Shown here piece after piece: positions 1-5,768 of a stretch of DNA of 5,857 nucleotides. The position numbers and the translations under genes were made by a program. The notes beneath the pieces are model-generated. The model did not search any database. It was not told the DNA's origin and saw only the letters and a list, made by a program, of their open reading frames with translations. Each line of letters opens with the position of its first letter. Within the stretch, counting starts at the first letter, position 1. Location: NCBI GenBank assembly GCA_913057815.1, contig CAJXOV010000164.1, positions 1 through 5,857 on the forward strand. Direction: 5' to 3'. Source of the stretch: an uncultured Flavobacteriales bacterium. GTDB lineage: Bacteria > Bacteroidota > Bacteroidia > Flavobacteriales_D > Sanyastnellaceae.

Positions 1-1
1 G

Positions 2-35
2 GTCTCGTGGGCTCGGAGATGTGTATAAGAGACAG
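2..35 (+). other. Nextera transposase adapter (library artefact, not genomic)
   Basis: These 34 bases match the Illumina Nextera read-2 transposase adapter exactly: a 15-base adapter arm (2-16) followed by the 19-base Tn5 mosaic end, AGATGTGTATAAGAGACAG, at 17-35. The mosaic end abuts the insert at base 36, as in an untrimmed read. The segment is synthetic and should be masked, and base 1 is probably also library sequence. It means the contig ends here because of a read end, so nothing can be said about the true left-hand neighbour. Confidence 0.97.
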
Positions 36-37
36 GT

Positions 38-97
38 ATTATAAGCATCAAAATGGCTATTCTAGGAATAATTGTTTTGATGATATCTGGCGGATAA
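38..97 (+). CDS. Possible 3' end of a truncated membrane-protein gene
   Basis: The frame starting at base 38 reads IISIKMAILGIIVLMISGG and then TAA at 95-97. It is open back to the adapter junction, so any gene is cut by the contig end. The 19 residues are strongly hydrophobic, like a C-terminal transmembrane helix, and a rho-independent terminator lies 40 bases downstream, which fits the last gene of a transcription unit. A second frame (from base 37) stays open to about base 173 but runs through the terminator hairpin and has an unremarkable composition, so it is disfavoured. With so few residues no family can be named, and chance openness is a real possibility. Confidence 0.35.
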   Translation: MISIKMAILGIIVLMISGG

Positions 98-136
98 ATG
101 GTCAAATAGATATAATATTTCAGTTAGTGTTCAAAG

Positions 137-167
137 AAGGGCCTGCGATATTTTCGCGTGCCCTTTT
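137..167 (+). terminator. Rho-independent terminator
   Basis: AAGGGC (137-142) pairs with GCCCTT (160-165), and an inner GCGA (145-148) pairs with TCGC (154-157) around a 5-base TATTT loop. A small internal loop that includes a possible T-G wobble separates the two helices. The 3' arm runs into TTTT at 164-167. It lies between the putative upstream gene end at 97 and the promoter region of the PLP-enzyme gene, so it most likely ends the upstream transcript. The A-rich 5' flank gives a weaker T-rich run on the other strand, so some bidirectional activity is possible. Confidence 0.7.
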
Positions 168-272
168 AATATAAAAGCAGGGTACTTTTTCACCCCATAT
201 TCTTCGTTTTTATATGAATGCTAAAACATAAAATCCACCCATTAAAAAGTCATTTTTGATTTAATAAGTTTC

Positions 273-280
273 TACCTTCG
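273..280 (+). promoter_or_regulatory. Candidate Bacteroidota -7 promoter box
   Basis: TACCTTCG matches the Bacteroidota sigma-ABfr -7 consensus TAnnTTTG at all fixed positions but one. It sits 20 bases before the ATG at 301, which would give a leader of roughly a dozen bases. A TTTG at 255-258 could be the -33 element, but the 14-base gap is shorter than usual, so only the -7 box is called. The GGGAAG just before the ATG is too close to be a normal Shine-Dalgarno site. Confidence 0.4.
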
Positions 281-300
281 TAATTCTAAAGTGGGAAGTA

Positions 301-2160
301 ATGGAAGAGAATAAAATGCTAGATTATATTAAAAGTGTATTAGAAAACATGCCGGCAGACTGGCTAAAACTAACCACTCATAGATTAGATATCTATAATG
401 AAAAACAGGCTAAAACCCAGTTTTTAGATCAGTTTGAAACCCTGTTTAATCAGAGTAATTCTCAGGAAGAATTTTTAAGCAACTTACCTACAGCGTACGA
501 CTATATCAGATTAGGTCATCCGTTATCATGTATACTAGAATGGGTGATTTCTAAATTGAATGATTTAAAGTCTGAAAATGTAATTAGCTTTTCTTCAAAG
601 ACCACTCCTATTTTAGCTGTTCTAAGAAAAAATCTATTGGATAACAAAAACACTCAAATCTTTTATTCTGGCGATTTACCAGAATCATTTGATGTAGATA
701 TTTTAAGAACAGTTTATGGTTATCAGTTTGACCTTCAGAAAGTAGAAAAGTCTTCAGGCGCCTCTAAGTCTGACACTTACACTGAGAATGATTCTACTGT
801 TTTCGTTTCACAAGAAGACGACATAACCAATCTTAATATTCCAGAAGCGGTAGACTTTTACCTAAGTTTTCATTCCCATATAGGAAGTATTCTTATAGTG
901 AACGGAAGCCAAAATGAAAGTTACGTTTCAGAAATTCAGCATGTACGTAGAAGAGAAACTGTGGCTATGACTCCAGCTGATTCTCTAGCTGCTCTAAAAA
1001 TAATTACTGGAGAGATTTCCTCTAATCACCAAGTAAAATCAGCTGATGAAGATAAGGCACAGGTATTAAAGTCTATTAAAGAAATTACAGGAACAAGTGC
1101 AACACCTGTTGTAGGTTCTAGTGGCCTGTCTACTCAGTATGCCATTATGATGGGCTTGATTCATAATGCACAAGAGACGCATAAAGGAAAAGCCATTAAA
1201 TTTATAGTTCCTCCTAACTGTTATGGCGGGACGAATGACCAAGCCAGAAGAGTAGCTGCATGTATAGCCAACGTTGAAGTTGTGGATTTGCCAGTAGACG
1301 GTGACAGTGATATGGTTCAAAGTATCGACACTGTTTTAGCTAAAATTGCTAAAGAAGATGCCATTCCTTACATCATAGCTGAAATCCCTACCAACCCAAG
1401 AGTTGAAGTTCCAGATCTTATAAAACTAGAAGAGGTTTTAAGCAAAGCTCGAAAAACTGCCTCAGGGGAATTGGCCATTGATCCGGTTTTTATTTTGGAT
1501 CAAACATTCTGTCCTAATGTTCACTTTTTAGGTGAAGGAGATATCCTTTCTAAAGTTAGAACTATCTCGTATGCCAGCGGATCTAAATTTCCAAGTGGTG
1601 GGTTGTGTAATGCAGGTTATTGCGTTGCAAATAAAAAGGCTGAAGCACTGATGGAAAAAATAGAAATACATCAGAGACTTTGTGATAATGAGGCTACACC
1701 GCTTCAGTATGAAATATTAGCTCGACAGTTGCCTTCTATGAATCAAAGGATTCATGATGCTTATAAAAACACTAGGGAATTTGCTAATTACATCCATGAG
1801 ACTCTTCCAGCAGCCAAAATTAATTTTGTCTCTGAAGAATTAGCTGATCAAGGATTTACTCCTTCTGTATTTTCATTGGACCTTCCTACTAAAGGAAACA
1901 CTGATGAAGAGAGAGAATCTTATAAAAGAGCTTTGAATCATAAATTAATCACTCTTATGATTACAGAAATCCCTGAGGAAAGTAAGTATTGTGTCAGCTA
2001 TGGACAATTAAAAGGATGCTACTGGACTATTCCTGCTACATCTACTCAAGGAACAACCAAAGAAGGAGACAAAGATTACATAGCCAGAGTAGCACTTTCA
2101 GCGAATATGGATTTGGAATTACATAAAAAAGTCTTTTTAGACTTTGTGAAAAGTATCTAA
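301..2160 (+). CDS. Cystathionine gamma-synthase-like PLP enzyme with long N-terminal extension
   Basis: This is a 619-residue cytoplasmic fold-type I PLP enzyme of the Cys/Met metabolism (cystathionine gamma-synthase/lyase) family. The core spans about residues 255-619. Its motifs are in the family order: SSGLST (273-278, cofactor phosphate loop), CYGGT (307-311, with Tyr308 as the PLP-stacking Tyr), EIPTNP (361-366), LDQTF (399-403, with Asp400 contacting the pyridine nitrogen), SGSKF (426-430, with Lys429 as the likely Schiff-base Lys), and SYGQ...PAT (566-580, matching the usual SLGG...PAT). Typical family members are about 400 residues. Here residues 1-250 are an extra soluble region with no signal peptide that I cannot assign; some fungal cystathionine gamma-synthases are also over 500 residues. 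The usual C-terminal R-x-S motif reads VALS (597-600), so the carboxylate-binding Arg appears to be missing or displaced to Arg596. The fold is secure, but the substrate is not: transsulfuration, sulfhydrylation or another beta/gamma elimination are all possible. The start is the first ATG after the promoter box; Met6 is an alternative. The gene appears monocistronic. Confidence 0.88.
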   Translation: MEENKMLDYIKSVLENMPADWLKLTTHRLDIYNEKQAKTQFLDQFETLFNQSNSQEEFLSNLPTAYDYIRLGHPLSCILEWVISKLNDLKSENVISFSSKTTPILAVLRKNLLDNKNTQIFYSGDLPESFDVDILRTVYGYQFDLQKVEKSSGASKSDTYTENDSTVFVSQEDDITNLNIPEAVDFYLSFHSHIGSILIVNGSQNESYVSEIQHVRRRETVAMTPADSLAALKIITGEISSNHQVKSADEDKAQVLKSIKEITGTSATPVVGSSGLSTQYAIMMGLIHNAQETHKGKAIKFIVPPNCYGGTNDQARRVAACIANVEVVDLPVDGDSDMVQSIDTVLAKIAKEDAIPYIIAEIPTNPRVEVPDLIKLEEVLSKARKTASGELAIDPVFILDQTFCPNVHFLGEGDILSKVRTISYASGSKFPSGGLCNAGYCVANKKAEALMEKIEIHQRLCDNEATPLQYEILARQLPSMNQRIHDAYKNTREFANYIHETLPAAKINFVSEELADQGFTPSVFSLDLPTKGNTDEERESYKRALNHKLITLMITEIPEESKYCVSYGQLKGCYWTIPATSTQGTTKEGDKDYIARVALSANMDLELHKKVFLDFVKSI

Positions 2161-2270
2161 TTCGAACTAAAACTGTTGAACACATGAGTAATCAGTAACT
2201 TTAAAAAACTGATCATCTAGACACCAATTAAATCACTTCTTTAGCGAATCGATAATCTTAAATTTATAAA

Positions 2271-3599
2271 ATGAGAACGATTACTACTTTGCTTATGATT
2301 ATGGCATCTAGTCAACTTTTTAGTCAATCCATAGATCCTGCCTTTTTTCCTCAATTCACTGAAGATACCGAAAACCCAATAATTGATTGGAACGACTTTA
2401 TCGTAGGTTCATGGGCTGATCCTACTGTGTTAAAAGTAGACGATGAATACATTATGTATGCATCAGCCATGCATGGCGGAATTTCTACTCCCCAGCCCAT
2501 AAGCATTTATCGATTTACCTCTGCAGACGGCTATGATTGGGAATTAGATCCAACTACACCAGTTTTTGAGCCAGTGGAAGACACTTATTACGAAGGAGGT
2601 TTAGAAACACCTAATGTGGTTTTCTTCAACGGAGAATACCACATGTATAATTCAGTTTATCTGGAAAACATCCCTGCTCTTTTTAAAATATCTCATGCTA
2701 CTTCTCCTGATGGTATCAACTGGACCATAGATGATGCTCCCGTTTTAGTCCCAGATTCAGAAGTGAGTTGGATGAGTGATATAGTAGCAGAACCTGGTGC
2801 CCTTGTTAAAAACGACACGTTATTTTTATTCTATACAGGTATTTCCAATATAGGAGCTGTCAGCATAGGACTTGCCCGTAGCTTAGATGGAAGTTCGTTT
2901 ATAGACACTACACAAGTAGTTACTATTCCTGAAGATATTTATCCCGCTAGCGAAGGTTATTTAGGACTGAGTACACCAGATGCTACTCTTGTAGGAGATA
3001 CCATTTATCTCTTTACGGATCTCGTTCGAACAGATCCGCATACATTTTGGAATCAAGTTGGTTTACACCAATTCAAATCTTACGGAGATATAAATCAATG
3101 GTATCATGACACAATTGATATACACATGAGCGAAGATTTCGACTGGACAGATGGAAATTATTTATCCCAAATTCTAGGTCCAGCCCCTTTAATGGATGGT
3201 GATAAACTTAGATTATATTATTGGGGTTATGACTTGGCTGAAATTGGACCTATAGACACTACATATCATGTAAATCCTGTAGGGCTGGATCTTCACCCCC
3301 AACCTGGTCATTGGGGAATCGGCACTTCTGAGTACTTATTCAGTGACATCTCAGACATTAGCGAAGAGAGTAAAAGTGGTTCTACTCTTTCTATCAATTA
3401 CAGTGGAAATGAAGGAACTATTACAACTAATAACACTTTTCCTTCAATAGTAAACATCTATTCTGTCAATGGACAATTATTGTATCAGAATAGGTTTACA
3501 AACTCTCTCGATTTCACTTTGGATTATGAAGGTTTGATTTTAATCAATGTGAGCAATCAAAATTCCCTGTTGACTAAAAAATGCATCTCATCCAAGTAA
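2271..3599 (+). CDS. Secreted five-bladed beta-propeller, GH43/GH32-like, with T9SS sorting domain
   Basis: This is a 442-residue exported protein. Residues 1-19 form a signal peptide (MRTI, hydrophobic stretch, cut near LFS-QS). Five repeats of the kind x-P-x-x-x-x-x-(D/G)-x-x-hydrophobic-x-(Y/F) begin at about residues 50, 112, 174, 235 and 303, spaced 61-68 apart. Most are followed by a second motif of the S-x-DG-x-x-W type (84-90, 145-151, 204-210, and a degenerate copy ending at Trp277). This is the pattern of five-bladed propellers of the GH43/GH32/GH62/GH117/GH130 kind. Asp50 in the ADP motif is the best candidate catalytic base; Glu112 (ETP) and Glu174 (AEP) are possible acid residues, but the assignment is uncertain. 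After about residue 370 a low-complexity Ser/Asn linker leads into a type A-like Por secretion tail (393-442: VNIYSVNGQLLYQ, then EGLILINV, ending KKCISSK), which implies export by T9SS and cell-surface or extracellular action. It is probably a carbohydrate-active enzyme or a non-catalytic glycan binder. No SusC/SusD genes are adjacent, so no substrate can be inferred. Confidence 0.8.
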   Translation: MRTITTLLMIMASSQLFSQSIDPAFFPQFTEDTENPIIDWNDFIVGSWADPTVLKVDDEYIMYASAMHGGISTPQPISIYRFTSADGYDWELDPTTPVFEPVEDTYYEGGLETPNVVFFNGEYHMYNSVYLENIPALFKISHATSPDGINWTIDDAPVLVPDSEVSWMSDIVAEPGALVKNDTLFLFYTGISNIGAVSIGLARSLDGSSFIDTTQVVTIPEDIYPASEGYLGLSTPDATLVGDTIYLFTDLVRTDPHTFWNQVGLHQFKSYGDINQWYHDTIDIHMSEDFDWTDGNYLSQILGPAPLMDGDKLRLYYWGYDLAEIGPIDTTYHVNPVGLDLHPQPGHWGIGTSEYLFSDISDISEESKSGSTLSINYSGNEGTITTNNTFPSIVNIYSVNGQLLYQNRFTNSLDFTLDYEGLILINVSNQNSLLTKKCISSK

Positions 3600-3610
3600 T
3601 TTTGGGCTAT

Positions 3611-3637
3611 AGTTGTTTTTGTTTTGATCAACTTTTA
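3611..3637 (+). terminator. Weak possible terminator after the propeller gene
   Basis: AGTTG (3611-3615) can pair with CAACT (3629-3633) around a 13-base T-rich loop, followed by TTT. The helix is only 5 base pairs and AT-rich, so this is a marginal signal. It is listed because it lies directly between the propeller gene and the YbjQ gene, which are probably separate transcription units. Confidence 0.2.
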
Positions 3638-3678
3638 TAAAAATTACTAAAGCGTATATTTAATCAAAAAACACAAAC

Positions 3679-3993
3679 ATGATTACTACCACTACTGAAA
3701 CAATACCAAACAAAGAAATTTCCGAATTATTAGGAATAGCTAGAGGAAGCACAGTACGCGCTAAAAGTGTAGCCAGTGATTTTATGGCCGGCCTAAAAAA
3801 CATTGTTGGTGGTGAACTTGATGAGTACACTAAACTCCAAGGTCAATCTAGAGAACAAGCGTTGCAAAGAATGATCAAGGATGGAGAAAGACTAGGGGCC
3901 GATGCTATTGTAAATATTAGATTAACCACATCTACTATTACTCAAGGAGCCTCTGAAATCTTGGCTTATGGTACTGCCGTAAAACTGAAGTAA
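3679..3993 (+). CDS. YbjQ/UPF0145 family protein
   Basis: This 104-residue protein has the full YbjQ/UPF0145 layout and usual length: an N-terminal TTTTETIPNKEI strand, LGIARGSTVRAKSVASDF (18-35), the IVGG turn (42-45) followed by a YTK helix start, an amphipathic helix (R58 to E70), the conserved LGADAIVNIRL (72-82), and a C-terminal SEILAYGTAVKL strand. It has no signal peptide or membrane segment and is expected in the cytoplasm. The family's biochemical role is unsettled; databases often call it 'heavy-metal-binding', yet this copy contains no Cys and no His. The start ATG follows an A-rich leader without a Shine-Dalgarno site. A TATATTTA sequence at 3655-3662 is a poor match to the -7 box. 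Its stop is followed after one base by the ATG of a small membrane-protein gene, so the two are very likely co-translated. Confidence 0.93.
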   Translation: MITTTTETIPNKEISELLGIARGSTVRAKSVASDFMAGLKNIVGGELDEYTKLQGQSREQALQRMIKDGERLGADAIVNIRLTTSTITQGASEILAYGTAVKLK

Positions 3994-3994
3994 T

Positions 3995-4129
3995 ATGGAA
4001 GTTTTTAGTTTTCTTTCTCTTTTTCTGTATGCGGCATTCTTCATCGTTTCTGGAATAATTATTATCTATTTAATTGTTAAACGAATAAACAATGACGGAA
4101 AGGAAGACTTTGAGGATAGAGATAATTAA
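3995..4129 (+). CDS. Small single-pass membrane protein (44 aa)
   Basis: ATG at 3995 opens a 44-codon frame ending in TAA at 4127-4129. The start lies one base after the YbjQ stop (TAATATG), a spacing typical of translational coupling. Residues 4-28 are continuously hydrophobic (FSFLSLFLYAAFFIVSGIII and five more), followed by Lys-Arg at 29-30 and a short charged tail rich in Asp, Glu and Lys (RINNDGKEDFEDRDN). By the positive-inside rule the charged tail should face the cytoplasm with the N-terminus out, although the tail is mixed-charge. No family is recognised. The tight linkage, clean hydrophobic helix and codon use like its neighbours argue for a real gene. Its likely role is as a membrane anchor or partner for the YbjQ-type protein, which is inference only. 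Confidence 0.7.
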   Translation: MEVFSFLSLFLYAAFFIVSGIIIIYLIVKRINNDGKEDFEDRDN

Positions 4130-4210
4130 GTACATAGTCGATATAGCGACACAATAAATATTTGAATCAAATTGACGATTTAGAAGTCTTCAATCTAGAA
4201 CAACTACACC

Positions 4211-5764
4211 TTGAAACAATCGACCTCATCCTTTTCTCAAAATTTTTCCTTGATAATTCTATGCATATTCATGACTCACTGCTCCGAACCGAATATTCCA
4301 GTTAGCGAAGAACATCCTGACTTCTGTAATTTAATCCATAGAGATGATACCATTTCTCTTTCTAAAGAACTAGAAAGTATAGCAGAACAGATGAAAACAC
4401 AAACTGGTGCTTACGTACTAGAAGATGGGGCCGGGTCTATGGTAGCCAGAGCCTGGTTGAGTGAATATGCCGAAAAAACTATTGATATCCAATATTTTAT
4501 CTTCTCTACAGATAATGTTGGATTGATCGCATGTGATTATCTAATTAGAGCTGCAGACAGAGGAGTAAAAGTCAGAATATTAGTAGATGACATAATGGTA
4601 GATGCAGATGCCGAAGATATTCTGAAATTTAGTTCTCATAAAAACATCTCTCTCAAGATATATAACCCTGGAGTAAACCTAGGGAAGAATCTACTTCAAA
4701 AGGTCAAAAAATTCACCACAGAGTTCAGGTCAGCTAACCAAAGAATGCACAATAAAACATTTATAGTAGATGGCCAAGTAGTAATAACTGGTGGGCGGAA
4801 CATAGCAGATGAATATTTTGATTATGACCATGAATATAATTTCAGAGATAGGGACATTTTGCTCTTAGGAAAAGAAACTTCAGTCATAAATAACTCTTTT
4901 AACCAATTCTGGAACAACCCTCTCAGCCATGATATTCTTACAGTAATGAATAGAGAGTCTGCCTTAGAAATAACAGATGATACTTTTGCAGAATTACATG
5001 AATATGCCTGCAATCCAGAAAACTTTTGGCCACAAGTAAGAACTCGAATTGAGAACCTTCCGTCTACTTTTCAGTCCATAAAATCTTCTGGCAAATTAGT
5101 TTGGTCTGATGATGTAAAATTCATCTCTGACCTTCCAGGAAAAAACGATGGTACACAAGGCATAGGTGGCGGTGGGGTTACTACTACAGCACTAATAGAG
5201 CTTCTTAAAAATGCTAAAACATCGGTAGACATCCAAACCCCATATTTAATAACTACCGAACTCAGTCAAAACCTATTCAAAGAAGCTGTAGACAGAGGTG
5301 TAAAAATCAGAATCCTAACCAATAGTCTAGCATCTACTGATAATGTAGAAGCATTTAGCAGTTACCAATCCGATAGAGAAAAACTGCTTGGAACTGGAGT
5401 AAGAATATTTGAATTCAAGCCTGACGCAGCTATTAGAAAAAGGATTATGACAGGTGAGCTACAAGAAGAACTCGATCACAAACCTATTTTCGGGCTACAT
5501 GCTAAATCTATGGTAATCGACCATGAGACTACAGTAATTGGCACCTTTAACCTGGACCCTCGAAGTGCTAACCTGAATACAGAATGCATAGTCATCACTA
5601 CTTCTACGGACATAGCTACTGGAGTATTAAAAGGAATGGAAGAAGAATTTCTTCCGGAAAACGCATGGGAAACCACTTTAGATTTCAACCCTGATTCCAC
5701 AGTAAATAAAATGAAGAGAATTAAAACTTGGACTAGGAAAGTACTCCCGAAAGGAATTTTATAA
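4211..5764 (+). CDS. Phospholipase D / ClsC-like cardiolipin synthase homologue, probable lipoprotein
   Basis: This 517-residue protein has two HKD catalytic motifs. The first is H180-x-K182-x4-D187 followed by GGRN (194-197) and DEYFD. The second is H430-x-K432-x4-D437 followed by GTFN (444-447). Each sits in a PLD half-domain (about 70-240 and 325-480), and each half contains a (D/N)-x2-A-(A/V)-DRGVK-(V/I)-RIL type segment (114-124 and 359-369). The sequence around the first site resembles E. coli ClsC (YmdC, about 470 residues), which makes cardiolipin from phosphatidylethanolamine and phosphatidylglycerol. PLD nuclease or phospholipase activity cannot be excluded. The N-terminus has a hydrophobic stretch (13-22) ending at Cys24 (FMTHC-SE), a plausible but non-ideal lipobox. 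The start is TTG, because an in-frame TAG at 4196-4198 lies just upstream and the next ATG (Met21) would remove the signal. A glycine run (317-322) marks the linker between the halves, and the C-terminus is basic. The next gene begins 4 bases later, so the two are probably co-transcribed. Confidence 0.88.
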   Translation: MKQSTSSFSQNFSLIILCIFMTHCSEPNIPVSEEHPDFCNLIHRDDTISLSKELESIAEQMKTQTGAYVLEDGAGSMVARAWLSEYAEKTIDIQYFIFSTDNVGLIACDYLIRAADRGVKVRILVDDIMVDADAEDILKFSSHKNISLKIYNPGVNLGKNLLQKVKKFTTEFRSANQRMHNKTFIVDGQVVITGGRNIADEYFDYDHEYNFRDRDILLLGKETSVINNSFNQFWNNPLSHDILTVMNRESALEITDDTFAELHEYACNPENFWPQVRTRIENLPSTFQSIKSSGKLVWSDDVKFISDLPGKNDGTQGIGGGGVTTTALIELLKNAKTSVDIQTPYLITTELSQNLFKEAVDRGVKIRILTNSLASTDNVEAFSSYQSDREKLLGTGVRIFEFKPDAAIRKRIMTGELQEELDHKPIFGLHAKSMVIDHETTVIGTFNLDPRSANLNTECIVITTSTDIATGVLKGMEEEFLPENAWETTLDFNPDSTVNKMKRIKTWTRKVLPKGIL

Positions 5765-5768
5765 TCAC

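Noticed and set aside
37..173. Frame open from the adapter junction to about base 173
   Set aside because: It would run through a good terminator hairpin and its translation has no domain-like pattern; the shorter hydrophobic frame ending at 97 fits the context better.
255..258. TTTG as the -33 element of the promoter before the PLP-enzyme gene
   Set aside because: The 14-base gap to the -7 box is shorter than the usual Bacteroidota spacing of about 17-23, so it was not called as a promoter element.
1066..1320. 84-codon open frame on the minus strand inside the PLP-enzyme gene
   Set aside because: It lies wholly antisense to a motif-rich real gene, has no recognisable domain, and its Cys/Arg/His-rich composition is typical of an antisense shadow.
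2191..2213. Inverted repeat ATCAGT/ACTGAT between the PLP-enzyme and propeller genes
   Set aside because: Only six AT-rich pairs around an 11-base loop with no T-run after it, so it is not a convincing terminator or operator.
3624..3631. Perfect 8-base palindrome TTGATCAA before the YbjQ gene
   Set aside because: A single short palindrome in AT-rich DNA with no second copy in similar position; not enough to call an operator.
4136..4150. Small inverted repeat GTCG/CGAC after the 44-codon gene
   Set aside because: A four-pair stem without a T-run; this is expected by chance at this length.
4822..5013. 63-codon open frame on the minus strand inside the PLD gene
   Set aside because: It is antisense to conserved PLD sequence, with no promoter, no domain and no neighbour on that strand.
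5476..5700. 74-codon open frame on the minus strand inside the PLD gene
   Set aside because: It overlaps the second HKD motif coding region on the opposite strand; its openness is explained by the codon use of the real gene.
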